Below are positions 1-47,224 of a stretch of 64,000 nt of DNA, one piece after another. How positions within the stretch are numbered: position 1 is the first letter of the stretch; each line of letters starts with the position of its first letter. This DNA comes from Thamnaconus septentrionalis. Its lineage: Eukaryota > Chordata > Actinopteri > Tetraodontiformes > Monacanthidae. The translations under genes were made by a program, and so were the position numbers. The notes under the pieces are model-generated. The model was given only the letters and a program-made list of their open reading frames with translations, was not told where the DNA came from and did not search any database. The stretch is from assembly GCA_009823395.1 (NCBI GenBank), contig CM020520.1, positions 3,572,501-3,636,500 of the forward strand. Reading direction: 5' to 3'.

Positions 1-785
1 TTTCTGCTTTAGTGCTCTGTCTTGAACTGTCCCCATGTGACCGAGAAGTCATGACTCAGCCGGTGGTTCAAAGTTGTCTGTACATACGCAGGAAGGAGCA
101 AAATAACACAACATTAGCCTTCACACTCACAGAGGAAAAACAAAACAAAACAAAAAAAACACCTCAGGTGACAAAATTCAGAAACTTTCATTTAATTAAT
201 CAAAATTCACAAAAGATGTGGTTATATCAGCATAACTATAGATATATATTTATGCTAACCCTAACCCTGTACACTTGTATACATGTAAATATATACACAC
301 ACTTGTGTGAACATGCAGCACAAAGCAAAAACTAATCATCAATAAAAGGACATTTGAATGCACATTTGAATTTATATGTCATTTTAATATTAACAGACCA
401 CCAGAGAGGGGTTTTGCCAAATTTTTAAAAAAAAAAAATATTTACATTATTGTACAAAATGTGATAAATGTGTGAACTTTATCTGTGCACTGACGTCTAC
501 AAGTTCAACCGAGTCCTTCAATCTTGCACGGCAAATGCAGTTTTTTTGTGCGCGCTGCAATTTCAAACACAGCACCGAAGTAATAAAAGAGCCTAGATGA
601 TGTATTGCGATGTTTAAACTCAGACTAAAGACGTAAAAAAAATAAAATAATGTCCACTATCAACAGACGTACATAATGCAAACGTGAGTGAGAAGCTGTC
701 CTTACCCAGCATGCTTTGCGACTGCCAAGTGTAGTTGTACCAGGTCTCGACACGGTTGTGGACATCTTTGGGGATGCGGTAGGAC
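1..785. other. AT-rich flank, no gene seen
   Basis: This stretch lies beyond the likely 3' end of the selenoo-like gene. It is AT-rich with short poly-A runs. I see no exon with splice sites and no recognisable protein on either strand. Two telomere-like hexamers near 252-265 are too few to mean anything. Confidence 0.5.
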
Positions 786-927
786 AACATGTATTTAAGG
801 GAGAATTTATTTTATTTGAAAATGGAACCCGGGCATAAAAATACATTACATGCCATTCAAGTTTTATTTTGGAGCAGATTTTAGTGGTCCACATTTTTTT
901 TCCACTGTTTTGCCGTCCGTGCACCAT
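786..927 (-). other. selenoo: selenoo-like 3' UTR
   Basis: A minus-strand AATAAA (806-811, with a second copy at 811-816) lies about 120 bases after the stop codon. This would give a short 3' UTR. I could not confirm or exclude a vestigial SECIS stem-loop by eye. Confidence 0.45.
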
Positions 928-5238
<4,311 letters not shown>

Positions 5239-5778
5239 TCCCACTGCAAACGAATTTACTCATAAACAAATCTGAGTAGGAGATGATGATTTTGAGAATA
5301 AAATTAAAGTTCTTCCTTTCAGTTAATGTATGTATGTTTGTATGTGCAAGTTGTTCGAGTGACTTTGTTGCGGCCATATTGGCTATTTACCGGTGACAAA
5401 AACTAAATTCAAAACGCGTTACCGTGGCTCCCGGTGTTCAGCCAGGTGTCTTCGTTAACATTAGTCAGACACAGGTAAATAGCGCTATGTGCGAACATCA
5501 GGTTAATTCAAGTAAGCGAGCCTTTTTTTTTTTTTTTTTTTTTTTTAAACTACGAGTAACAAGTCATACTCTTACGTCCCCCTAGCACAGCATAGGGCGT
5601 TTGCAAATATTTTCTTTTTTTTTTTAATTAAATATTTCGACGCTAAAACGCCGAAGCATCATCTGTACTCCAACACTTCCTCCTCCTGACGGCACGTCAT
5701 CAACTGCCGACCGCCGCCGAGAGTCGTTTCCGGTTCCGCTTTTATATATAACTGTGTCAATGCACGCTTCTCGGGAAC
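5239..5778. promoter_or_regulatory. Head-to-head promoter region, selenoo-like / pdss1
   Basis: These 540 bases separate the two divergent start codons. The pdss1 side (about 5690-5780) is CpG-rich; the middle holds long T runs (about 5523-5546 and 5617-5626). No TATA box is obvious on the pdss1 side. A shared promoter is inferred from the arrangement. Confidence 0.5.
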
Positions 5779-8765
5779 ATGGCGGTCCCGTGGTGGAGGC
5801 AATGCCGGCGGTTGAGTTCGGGTTGTACGAGCGCAGCGTTGCTGGAGAATGTGCGACGCTTTGACAGCAGGCCGATGTCGGCCGCGGCATCCTGCCTGGG
5901 CCGGCCGCCCTGGTGCTCCTCTTCGCGGGAGAGCGCGGTGAGTGTTGCGGCTTGCATCGGGACACAGAGTCCTGTCGCAATCCAGGAAGGTCATTCATAG
6001 AGCCGAGCTGTCAGCCGCACCTTGTGTGTAGCGGTTTGAATGATTTCACGGGTTGACCAGGGAATGCTGTGGGAGGGCGGAAATAGAATAAAAACCAGCC
6101 TTGTGTTTGACTTCTGCAGCCTTCTGATGTTGTCTAATGTTAAACGATATGCGACTTGTTGAGGGAGGGTTGTTGGTTTATCTATAGGCGCTGCTCGTAT
6201 TAAGGTCAAGACCTTCGCCTACTGGCACAGGGGACCACGGCCCTGTCATTTCATTTGGTAGCTATTTAACAGAAACATAGTCATTCTGATAAAGTCTCCA
6301 GTTATTTTAAAATGTATTAATTTGTCCCCTGGTACATGTCCCCTGCATTTCTGCTTAGAATACGGTACTAAAGGTACTTGCAGTACAGATGTTAAAGCAC
6401 CTATTCTGGGTCTACGTGTAAAGTGAAAACTGATTAATTAGACTCTCATGTGCATCATGTTTATTGCATTTTTAGGTGCAGCAATCAACACCACTGACAC
6501 AGAGGATGCCAAAAACATTGGACTTAGCATCGTCATTTACCAGGTGAGTTTTCATGATGCTTCATCCAGGTAACTAAAAGCCAGAAAGTGGCACCTATTA
6601 TTCTCTTATTTTGTACAAATTTTTTAATGGAGCCCTAAAGTTGTAAATGCTTTTCAGGTAACAGTCCATGGTCAGGTTGGAGTTAATATTTTGCAAAGTC
6701 TTTGAATATTGTTGTCATGTGTTCCTCTCCAGACGTTTGCTGCTGGATCCCACTCCACAATACCGCGGATGCAGAAAACTCCACAGTGATGCAAAGCCGA
6801 AGGACCCCTTCACCTTAGCGCAGAGAGATTTAAAGAGTTTATACGACGATATTAGAAAGGTACATTTTCTTCAATGCACAAAGTGTATTTTAGATTTGGT
6901 TGGAATCCTGGTGTATGAGATCGAGTTTTTGTCTCTGCAGGAGCTTTTTGTGTCCAAAGAAGAGCTCAAGTTTCTGTGCGACTACTATTTCGATGGCAAG
7001 GGAAAGGCCATTCGACCGATGATAGTTGTCCTGATGGCCCGGGCGCTCAACATCCACAGCAACCGAGATGGGTAAAGAAAATAACGTTGATGTGACAGTC
7101 ATAAATAGATGCAGGCGGGTTTTCAAATCATTGTTCAATATCCAGGATTTCACAAAAATTTAGAGGAATTCTGTTTTTTTTTGTTGTTTTTCTTTTGGGA
7201 TCAGCCCCAACTTCATCTCACTTGCTTTTACGCCGTCCCCCTCAGAGATTTGCTCCCGGGTCAGAGAGCCGTCGCTATGATCTCAGAAATGATCCACACT
7301 GCCAGCCTCGTGCACGATGACGTGATCGACGGTTCGGATCAACGGCGGGGGAAGAGAACCATCAACCAAGTCTGGGGGGAGAGAAAAGTAAGACAAGCGG
7401 AAACCGGCCCTTCTTTTTCCTCTCGTGTGGTCGAAACCGCCGGCAGCTGTGTTTCCTCTTCCAGGCCATCTTGGTTGGAGACTTCATCCTGTCAGCGGCC
7501 TCCATGGCCTTGGCCCGAATCGGAAACATCACAGTGGTGAAGGTCTTGTCCCAGGTGATCGAAGACCTGGTGCGAGGTACATTCTGCCATGTCTCTCTTA
7601 TCGTAATAAAAAACGCATTTTTATTATAAGGCAGAAACTGACTCAATTGTGCTTTGTAGGTGAATTCATGCAGCTGGGCTCCAAAGAGAACGAGAACGAG
7701 AGATTCAAACACTACCTCGAGAAAACCTTCAAGAAAACTGCCAGTCTCATTGCAAACAGTTGTAAAGCAGTATGTACGTTCCATCCCCACGCATATGTCT
7801 CAGAGTGGAGGGAAGCCCTGGTTTCCACACTCGACCCGTCTGTTGTTGTGGATTGACTATTGTGTGCGTGGGTTGTTGTTGTTGTTGTTTTAAGGTTTCC
7901 ATCCTGGTGAATTCCGACCCTGAAGTTCATGAAATAGCCTTCCAGTATGGGAGGAATGTCGGCATCGCCTTCCAGGTCATGTTTGCAACCCAGTTCACTT
8001 TTTAGTCTAAACACAGCATATCTGAACATATAAACAATGCTACAACAAGTAGGTGCTGGCTGACGTTCACTTTCTGTGTCCTAAAGTTGGTGGACGATGT
8101 GTTGGACTTCACATCGGGAGCCAGTCACTTGGGAAAACCCTCGGCTGCAGATCTCAAACTGGGCCTGGCCACCGGACCGGTCCTGTTTGCCTGTCAACAG
8201 GTGAGACCAGTGCAGCCTCTTTAAGTTGAAGGTGTATTTCTCCCTTAAAGTGTACTCGCCATTCAACTGGACTGTCCTGTGCTTTCAGTTTCCTGAGCTT
8301 CATGCAATGATCATGAGACGTTTCAGCTCAAAGGGAGACGTGGATCGAGCCTGGCAGTACGTCCTCCAGGTACGACACTCAAACATTTATCCTCCCCAGA
8401 CTTTCAAGATGCGTGCATTTTTTTCCGAAATTCATACAGTTTAAATTTAAACCCCGGGACATCTTATCACTTAATTAATCTAATTCTAGTCTGCAAGCCC
8501 AAACTGGCTACTGTAACAACTTCTCTACAGATCCATCAAGTAATTTCACAATGCCGCCAGAGAACAAGTACGTGTTGATTACTGAGTCTCTGACCTTTGG
8601 GCCTTGGTTTATTGGTTGACGCAGAGTGACGGCGTACAGCAGACCAACTACCTGGCGCAGCACTACTGTCAGGAGGCCATCAGGCAGATCAGCATGCTGA
8701 GGCCCTCGGCAGAGAGAGACGCCCTCATCCGGCTCACCGAGATGGTACTCACCCGAGACAAGTGA
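5779..8765 (+). CDS. pdss1: Decaprenyl/polyprenyl diphosphate synthase subunit 1
   Basis: Catalytic subunit of the trans-polyprenyl diphosphate synthase that builds the ubiquinone side chain in mitochondria, working with PDSS2. Coding exons: 5779-5937, 6476-6543, 6733-6859, 6941-7071, 7246-7387, 7465-7576, 7660-7769, 7895-7975, 8087-8200, 8289-8369, 8625-8765. Together they give 1266 nt, 421 aa, close to the human length. All introns are GT-AG. The N-terminus is Arg-rich and Ser-rich, as expected for mitochondrial import. Family motifs are intact: GKAIRP near 125, the first aspartate-rich motif DDVID (186-190) and the second, DDVLD (313-317). It sits head-to-head with the selenoo-like gene and tail-to-tail with abi1, as pdss1 and abi1 do in human. 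Confidence 0.96.
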
Positions 8766-9506
8766 AGCCGCTCCTGCCCAAGACTCACTTCAGGCAGCTA
8801 CTCCTGGGCACGCAGCCCGGCCTCGGCCCCGCTCCCCTCACAGCCACTCCCACCGCCTGCGCCAGGCAAGGGTTGGACCCTGAGGCGTCGGAGAGCACGG
8901 GAGTGTCGGTTGAGGCGGACCTCCGGTGTCCGTTTTGGTTGTAATCAGCGAGAGCAGAAGAGCCTCAGTGAGTCCGAACTCGAAGGGGTTGAAGCGGAAC
9001 GCGGAGGTCTTCCTGAATTGACGTTTTCGTGGCTCCCTCGACACCTCCCCACTCCCCCGACCTGAAAACCATCGAAGTGATAAATGTATAAATGTGTGAG
9101 ATTCCGTGCAAATCATGTGGTTGCAATCAAGCAGATCAGAAATTAACAGTAACTGAAATGAACGGTTCGCAGTCGAAACTGCCAAACAACACTGTACTGT
9201 ACTGGACTGACCTTCCCGGAGCGTCAGTTCCACGATGCAAGTGCCCGACGCACAACGCGCAGTTTTCACAACGCAACTGTGCGGCGACACTCTGCTCATA
9301 GACACACTTGGTTGGATCCGCGCCGTCTTTGGAGATCCGTCCAAACCTCAGAGGCCAAAAAAAAAAAAACAAACCCAAATAATGTCTGTCTTTCGAGGCA
9401 CGTGAACTATTACAGGTTCAACACCTTGTAACAACCAAGGCCTTAACATCTACCGTGACTGTGTGCTGAACAAACCTCCTATTAAATGTTTTTTATTTAA
9501 ACCAAG
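8766..9506 (+). other. pdss1: pdss1 3' UTR
   Basis: About 740 bases of non-coding sequence end with an ATTAAA at 9481-9486, the only good plus-strand polyadenylation signal before the convergent abi1 3' end. Confidence 0.6.
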
Positions 9507-9546
9507 CCGTTGCGTCCTCTTGAATGCTCGTCAAGTCACACCACTC

Positions 9547-10884
9547 GCTTGTCGTACATAGATCTGTTTATTATAAAAGACTGTACATAAATTTGTTCAA
9601 TCAACATGTCATATGTACAAATAAAGGGCAGTATGCAGATGGATACGAATATTTCTACCCATTAAACTGAACTGCAAAAAAATCACTGGATATTGAACAG
9701 GCAAAACAAACTAATCAAGGCATTAGCTGCTGATGGTCCCAAAAGTACAAATGTAAATATTAAGGAATGAGATGTATGTTCAAGGGTCAGTGTACAATGT
9801 TAAAAAGACAATCAAGACCTGAGTGAAATCTATCATTGATTGGATGCCTTTCTCTCTCTTCTTTGTTGTTAGTTTAGCTAAAGTACACAAACCTGTTCGC
9901 AGCCACGCGAGGTACGATTGTTCGTTAGTTACGTGGCAGTCCGCTCCCCAGTCTAATCCATCACTGCACACCACCTACAGACTAGCACACGGCCCACGGC
10001 TCCGACAGGCTGACACGTGAGTCGAATAGACGATGTTGGGAGAAAATCTTCTCTGAAAGTGAACTGAAAATGTGTTCTCATGATAACATCTGGATGGCAA
10101 AACAAGTACAAAGAGAAGCTGATTATAGAATTTAGTCATTGGAGCTGCTAACTTTTAGGAGTGACAAAAGATAAATATTAAAAAGGGGAATTTATTTAAA
10201 AAAAACAATGGAAAAACAACTTTGAATATATCATCACGACTTTGAATGTTGAAAAGCCAAGAAATGTTTTGATTTTGAGAGACATGGGGTTATTTTTGAG
10301 AGATTTTAATTAAAAAAAGAAAACAAAAACTGAGCATCTGCGTGCCATAAACAGGGTTTGGATTTATTTTGCGAGAGGCCGAGAACAGAAGTGAAGAGAG
10401 CACCACTAATGAAAACTATCATAGATTTGACATTCACTGAATTCACATGACATAAACCCTAGTGGCTGCATCTCACCGTATATACAAACTGGCGGTACAA
10501 AACATTGCAACTGCAGAGGATGGTGACCCCGCCCCCTTTTTAAATTTGTTCTTTCAAACCTCAGACCCTGGTCTGCAAACAGGCCGACTGTCCTTCGGCT
10601 GCAGCTCAGACGGCCTGGAGCGAGTTGCACTCCATCTCATTAAGAAACACTATTTTACACATTCCATAAATGTTCCCCCACCCGCCCGTATAACACCCGA
10701 AAATAAACTAAATAGATATCACTTTTCATTTCATATGCAATTAGCAATGTCATTAACATTCTGTTACATGAAAAAAAAAAAAAAAAGGGGACTGTATGGT
10801 TACATATCAGGAGGGCTGCCAGTCTCTCTGTGTTTCAGGGGTACGACTGAATAAATAAGACTGTACTGTCAGCGTGAGGTCCCT
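9547..10884 (-). other. abi1: abi1 3' UTR
   Basis: On the minus strand an AATAAA (plus-strand TTTATT at 9567-9572) lies about 1.3 kb beyond the abi1 stop. The region is AT-rich with no convincing ORF. Only about 40 bases separate the predicted ends of the pdss1 and abi1 transcripts. Confidence 0.6.
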
Positions 10885-31392
<20,508 letters not shown>

Positions 31393-34300
31393 ATGGAGAT
31401 GGAGTGTGTTGCGGCGGAGGAGGAGAAGAACAGGCGCTTGACCCAGCTTCGGTTCGACGCCGCCGTCAAAGTGATCAAGAGTTTGCCCCCCGACGGTGAG
31501 CTCGGTAGCAGCCGCCTTGCAACACGCGTCCAAGTCTCATTTAATCACGTCCATCTCAGAATTTAGGTGTCCCAACAGGCAACTGTCGCGCACGGCCAGG
31601 TGCAGCAGAGCAACGTCTCTGTCTGGCTCGGATCTCACAAGGTTTACAAGGCTTAATCCCATTACTGTACTTGCACGGAATAACACCCCATCCCCCATCA
31701 GCCTGCAGCCTAATGCACCAGAACGCTAGTTTTTTAAAATCTTATTCTGAGTAAGAAATGAGTCAGTGCTCCTCTGATATTCCAGATCCTTTCCCTCTGC
31801 TTCCCTTCAGGTCCCTTTCAGCCGTCCAATGACATGATGTTAAAGTTCTACAGCTACTATAAACAAGCCACCGTCGGAGTGTGCAATATCCCCCGTCCTG
31901 GCTTCTGGGATGCAGTTGGCAAAGCGAAATGGTAATTGCATAAGCGTCGTAGGTGCAGGGAAATAACCTGTCTGTTGTTTACTGTTGTTTACTGTCGCCG
32001 GAATTTTGGTTTTCACTTTACTTTTCAAGATTTATTGGGTTCCGTGGAATAGTTATTAAGTTTTTAGAACAATGTTGAAAACATATTCTAGACTGCACCT
32101 TAGTGGCCCACTTTGATCTCACCTCGCTCTGCTATTCTTTCTATATTTGTCCATTTGTGCAAGTCATTCTGGACTCTGTGCACAGTGACCTCTTACCCAT
32201 AATGTTTGACCATTTCCCTTGTGGCTAAATTATAAAACGTTATATATTAGAAATATATTTTTTTTCTTCAACCATTGGAGGGTCAGTTTACTATCAACCT
32301 TTGAACCCGAGATAATAAAAAACAAACTGGGCTTGAAAGAAAACTGACCTCATCGGGAAAAAAAAAATCAAGACAAGCTCAGTCATTTTCAAAGCGACTG
32401 CTGGTTGTGTTGTGTTATGCTACACAGGAATAGCTTTTATTAATTCATTAGTCATTGAATTAATTGTCATTGTTGCAGGGATGCCTGGAATTCTCTGGGA
32501 AACATGTCCAAAGAAGAGGCAATGGTTGCCTACGTGGATGAGATGAAGCTGGTACGATTTCTTCGCTTAAAAATAAGTATCTAAATTCAGTTTCACCTGT
32601 TTATTGTTGTGGAATTTGACTCCTGAAGATCCTCGAGGGCATGCCCATGACGGACGAGGTGGAGGAGCTTCTGCGCGTCCTCGGCCCGTTCTACGAACTG
32701 ATTGAGGAGAAGAAAAAGATCTTGCATGTATCAGACCTGAGCACAGGTGAGGCATTTTTTCCCCACCAGCTTTGCCTCCTCATGCTTGTTTTTTTTTTTT
32801 TTTTTTTTGTGATGTCACACAACACAGAGCTTAACTTTTTTCTTTCTTTTTGTAATTTTGCCTCTTGTTCGACACTTAGCCCGTTTGACAATGTTTGCTA
32901 GGCAACTGGAAGGCAAGTATATCACAGTGCAGCGCTAGAGACCCAGTCTGGAATAGTTCATGTGCTGTGGCTTGGATGCTTTTGTGTTTTGCTCGCATAG
33001 ACAATTGAGCAATTTTTCTAGTGCAACAAAATTAGATGCGTGTTCTCCATAAATCATATTGTTACAAGAGTCTTGTGAATTCCATCGTGCTGCTCAGGCT
33101 TTGGGACGACGCTAAATGCGTTCACTTCCAAGAGCGTCGCAAAGGACCTCATCAGGACGATGGAAAGGAACGGCACTCTGGAGACGCATCCTGCTCAGCA
33201 GAAATCTAAAGAAGTACGAGAGAGGTTAGACAACGAGGAGGAGGAGGAGGAAGAAGAAGAAGAAGAAGAAGAAGAAGAAGAGGAGGAGGAGGAAGAAGAA
33301 GAAGAAGAAGTAGAGGAAGAGATGCCAGAGGAGCCTGTAAAAGGTAATGAAACAGTTCTGTTTTATGAGCCTAGAGGTATTTGCTTGAGAAGAACTTCTT
33401 GATGATCTTTACTTTGTATTCAAGACAAAGAATCAGCGGCTCAGAGGAAGGAGAAGGGCTCCAGCAGGAAGCACAAAGCATCCCTCTCTAATGGCAAAGT
33501 GGCAAACGGAGTCACACACCTGACCAACGGGAACCACCAGGAGGAGAAGGCTCTGTTGAACGGACACCACTCAGGTACAGAGGACAGAATCTAGGGTTGA
33601 CACTAGATCAGAAGGTTTGAAGCTGGCTTCCTCTTTTATTCACTATTTTTTCCGCCCTCTGTACTCACTGCAGACGTGCCTGGCCCCAGCCACTTGGCCA
33701 GCGACTCGGACAGCGAGGTCTACTGCGACTCTGTTGACCAGTTGGGACAGGATGAGGCAAGAAAACGCTCCTAAACTCCCTGCTCGGTCTTGTGGTTGTA
33801 AAATCTTTGACTGATTTTTGCATCACTTCTCCAGATCTCAGATCGTAACCACTCCCTGGACGACCTGGAGGAAGGGGAGAGCCAGCCTCCTGTTGGGGAG
33901 ATGCAAGAGATGCAGATTTATGGCCCACCGCAGGTGGTCCGGTGTGGAGGGGAAGATGGCGAAAACGGCAGGCCGATGTCCCAACGGCAGAGGTCACACG
34001 CAGACATGCGGGACAGCTCTTCAGCCAGAAGAGGAAGAGGTAGGTGCAGCCACCTGCTGGACTCTCAAGCAGTGAGCGGCACTGAAGACTGACTCCAGTT
34101 CAGAGCAAAGGAGATTGAAGTATCACATCTCTCATGATAGCATGAAATATTTAGCTGTAGTTGTGTCATTATTCAAATAGCCACAAGCAAATCCTGCTGT
34201 TTGAAAGCCTGGAACATGTCTTAGCCATGAATTAGTTTCTCATTTCAATTTTTCGTCTTGCTCCCTGCAGGCTCTAAGTCTCCTGGTCTCGGCGCTGGAT

Positions 34301-35122
34301 TTCAGGTGCCCATGCAAGGCGGAGGAGATGGGGACGGGAGCCGGCGTGGAGCGTCTGCTGCCGGCGGAGGAAGCCTGAACGAGCAGATTGTGGTGGCGCT
34401 GGCCAGACTGCAGGACGACATGCAGAGCGTCCTGGAGAGGCTGCACACCCTGGAGGCTCTCACCGCCAGCCAGGTCAGACCGGGGGTGGTGGACGTCAAC
34501 AGGCGCATGGACAGACTCACGTGACTTCCTGAAATTTTTTTTTTTTTCTTTGCATTTCTTTTTGAAAAATAAGTCATTGAAATGATCAGAGCATTCTGCC
34601 TTCATCTTATTTGCAGTAGGTGATCTGTAAAAGATTAACACAGTTCTCACAAGTTGCGGCTCGCAAACATAGAAGATAAGCCGGTTGATCTTTGTGCCCT
34701 TTTCCCCCTGAAGCTTCTTTTATGGGTTTTTTTCCTCACTTTGCAGGCGAGGTCAATGTCTCTGTCTCCAGCGTATGCATCACCCCCAGTGAATAAGAGG
34801 AGTCAGGTATAATTTAAAAAAAGAAATCATGATTTAGAGGTGGGACATGCTAATGTAGGTACACCGCATTTCCTAATGACAGTGCACATTGATTATGTTT
34901 GTTCAGAGACCTTCCTGGTGGCCTTTTGACATTTCTCCCACCAGTTTGGCCTTTGCTGTCGTTTGGCCATTCGTGGTGCAGTGGCTCATCCGCCTTGTCA
35001 TGCATCGGAGGAGAAGGTAAACAACAGAAAGGGTATCGGCCGTCTCATTAAAAGGCAGTCGCCGCTTTAACTTCCCTTTCTCTCCCCCTTTGTTTCCTTT
35101 TTAATCAAGACCGACGAAATGA
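31393..35122 (+). CDS. acbd5: Acyl-CoA-binding domain protein 5, tail-anchored, 494 aa
   Basis: Peroxisomal tail-anchored protein that binds very-long-chain acyl-CoA and tethers peroxisomes to the ER through VAP proteins. Coding exons: 31393-31495, 31811-31931, 32479-32551, 32629-32746, 33098-33343, 33425-33574, 33674-33756, 33835-34039, 34271-34473, 34747-34806, 34907-35016, 35110-35122. Total 1485 nt. The ACB domain occupies about residues 8-105 ([33 protein letters not shown]). Then come a glutamate run (from 33232), a FFAT-like stretch around [12 protein letters not shown] with its acidic lead-in, a coiled coil ([16 protein letters not shown]), and a single hydrophobic tail helix ([18 protein letters not shown]). 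A basic tail, HRRRRPTK, ends the protein. The last coding exon is only 13 nt. The intron after 33756 uses a GC donor. Either acbd5a or acbd5b; I cannot tell. Confidence 0.95.
33232..33327 (+). repeat. acbd5: GAG/GAA repeat encoding polyglutamate in acbd5
   Basis: A run of GAG and GAA codons, broken only near its end by GTA (Val), encodes about 30 acidic residues just after the ACB region. The frame is kept, so the array is coding, but its purine-only composition makes its length prone to change. Confidence 0.9.
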
Positions 35123-36482
35123 AGCGTCTCCCATGTGAGGGCGTGGACGACACAGAAGACTTTAACGCACCTCTAGTTTGGGCCGCTGAAGGCTGCAATC
35201 AACCCTCCTATCCTCTGCTTTTATCTGCCCGGCAATTTGCTTTTGCACTATGAGGAACGGACTTGGAGTAATAGTAGAAACGGCATATCTTTTCAGTGAC
35301 GTGGATATGAAATTTGATAGAACTACGAATGTATGAACGGTATATGGCTCTTTTGAGGCGAGACTGGCAGTCTTCTCTGTAAGAAATGGTTTGTGTTGAA
35401 AGGAGGAAAACAACCCAACTTTAACAGCTTCCCAGTAATCTTTATGGCAAGGCTTTTTATTTGCACACAAAATGGGCCAGAAACTTTGTTGCATTAAGCG
35501 CAATGCTTGATTTTTACTGTTATTAGTTGCCCGAGCGATGCTGCTATAATAAGATGTTGTGATATCAGTTGAAACTGAGAAATCTGAGGAGATTAGCGTA
35601 CGTGACTTGTGTTGTGTGTATTTAGATCAAATATTTGTTTGAAATGCTCAAAAATAAGTCAAGTCTGTAAAATCAAGGCAGCATAGGCAGCATAGGTTAT
35701 ACATTTCAACCGTTTTGTTTGTCGTTTTTTTTTTCTTTTGCGTATGGTATGTTTAAAGTGACTGCTGTAGGTTGGACATGATTGCAAACAGCCCTGCTCC
35801 TGTTGTCTCTGCATTTTATGTTAGTGGTGCTAAAAGTGGTCTGACGTCTTGGGTTTGGTTTTGTTTTTTTGCTCTCTAATTTCCCCAAATAATAGAATCA
35901 AGTGCCTCAACATCATAAAGGTACATTCGCACTGTCTGTGGCATTAACATTTCTCACATTTACACGTTGTAGCTTGGACGTGCTCCAGTGCTTGGACCAA
36001 ATATTGACAGATCATACTACCATGAGGTGGCGAGCTGTTTTTCATCGTCGACAGGAAACACTGTTGAGTGTTGAGGCCCACTGCGTAAGATTTATTAGCT
36101 GATCAGTGTTCTGTGTTTACGCTGACGGAACAAAGGTAAGAGTAAGATTGTCTGCAGTACGCTTTGTTGCCACTAGATGCTGCTAAATCTTACACTCAGC
36201 CTCAAGTCTTGTGTTAATTTTTTTTTTCCTTTGTCTATTTTCCTGTTTGTGCAAGTAATATGTGAAGACTAATCATTAATTTCTGTCCAAAGCAGTGATA
36301 TCTATACAGATTGTGTACAATAGCTGTACAGTTTAAGATTAATATGCAGTATTTTGATTGCATTCCTGTGAAATAATATGTAGAATGTTATATATCGAAC
36401 GTGCAGGGGTTTGTTACTGCACAGGACTAATTTTTTTCTCCAGAGCAATTATGTTTTAATAAAACATTGACATTTATAAGGA
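35123..36482 (+). other. acbd5: acbd5 3' UTR
   Basis: About 1.35 kb of AT-rich sequence ends with AATAAA at 36458-36463. No other gene is seen in it. Confidence 0.6.
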
Positions 36483-36599
36483 TGCCCGAGATTTTGTCGA
36501 CCTCTCCTCTCCTCTGTTTTCACTGAGTATCTGATCGATGAGCGTTGCAACATTTCAACACAAATGCGTCCCTTCACTTTCTTTGCGATCGAAAACACT

Positions 36600-37278
36600 T
36601 CCGTGAACAACTTCACGCTTATTTTATTTTTTATTTTGCTTGTTTCTTTGAGAAAAACAAGATAAAATACACAAAAGGAAAAAAAGGGAAAAGCATCAAC
36701 ATAACTTTTACCCTAAAAAACATTGAAAACTTGATCATATTCAAAAGACCATTAGAAATGACAGGAAACATGCGAGCTCAAATGCAGTCCCTCCCATGTG
36801 GTGAAACAGAACTAAGTGTTACTAACAAGATTTACATATAAATGTACAATCTATAAATATATTAGCATATTTTTGAACCCCACTATTATAAATGCAAGGG
36901 CCCGCCCACTTCATCAGGGTAATATAGCAAACAGGAACAGTGCTCAACATCACACAGTAGTTTCAACTATTTTCTTCCTAACCTTTCAAGAATAACAAAA
37001 CAAAACATTGCAATTTTTTTAAAAGAATGAATAAAACAACACTTGGAAACATTAAAGAAAAATAAGTATACCTTCTACAACTACTGTAACTAGTATAAGT
37101 TACTGCATATAGATTTATTACTATCATTTTTTTTTTAAATTACAGAAATTACATTGAAAAAAAAAACCAGCAGAAGCTAAACCATTTGTTTCGAGTGTTT
37201 TAAATCAAAGGTAGTTGCAGCGTATTTAAAAGGGCTAATTTTGGTGCTACATTGTACTTAAAAGGGCATTTTTTTGTG
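36600..37278 (-). other. mastl: mastl 3' UTR
   Basis: AT-rich sequence follows the mastl stop. A minus-strand AATAAA (plus TTTATT at 36623-36628) places the end about 120 bases from the convergent acbd5 end. Confidence 0.5.
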
Positions 37279-41608
<4,330 letters not shown>

Positions 41609-42272
41609 TTTCTTCTTGAATTTCGAAAAGGCGAGCTGGTTATGCCTATCTCGATCAGTTAACTCAAAGAAAACTATGACATGTTCCGACAATAACTAAG
41701 GGTTTGTTTTGAATTTTTGAATTGCGCTGCTTCGTGCCAAGGACCTTTGACGTTCCATTTAGGTATACATGCAAGTGCCTGACTGCAAAAGAAGAGTCCC
41801 TCTTTCCCACCGTCTAATTTATAAATTCAGTACGGTATTTTTTATTGTGATTAAATCTGACCGATACAATATAATTTCAATGCAATAAAATTAGTTTTAA
41901 TGTCATCGTATTTTTTTTAATTAAAAAAAATAAAGATATTGTTAAGAACAGAGGAAACGGGAAGCTGTGAGATTTTATGGACAAAGACAAATAAATGTAA
42001 CAAAGTTTTATCCTTTTGATATTGACTATGACCTTAATTTAATTGTTCATTACGTTTACAGTGAGTGCTGTTAGTGTACCCGGAAACAGATCATTTACGT
42101 CATTTTGTAGTCAATGACATTTCGCATGCTTGCGTATCATAGCTGTTGAAAGTTGTGTAACAGGGAAAACAAAAGGACGCGACTCTCGAGAAGACTCCCC
42201 TACTTCAGTTATTAAGAGGGTCGGACCTCAAATATTTACCCTCTAGGTCTTAATTATCATCCGGCAAAGAAA
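41609..42272. promoter_or_regulatory. Head-to-head promoter region, mastl / yme1l1
   Basis: These 664 bases separate divergent start codons. The central part is strongly AT-rich (about 41810-42060). The flanks near both starts are more balanced. No TATA box is convincing at the expected distance. Confidence 0.45.

Positions 42273-47224
<4,952 letters not shown>

Noticed and set aside
252..266. Telomere-like repeat
   Set aside because: Only two CCCTAA-type hexamers, which is expected by chance.
41609..41692. N-terminal extension of mastl
   Set aside because: The frame is open upstream but begins with TTG, not ATG, and its sequence does not resemble the family. ATG at 41608 is used.
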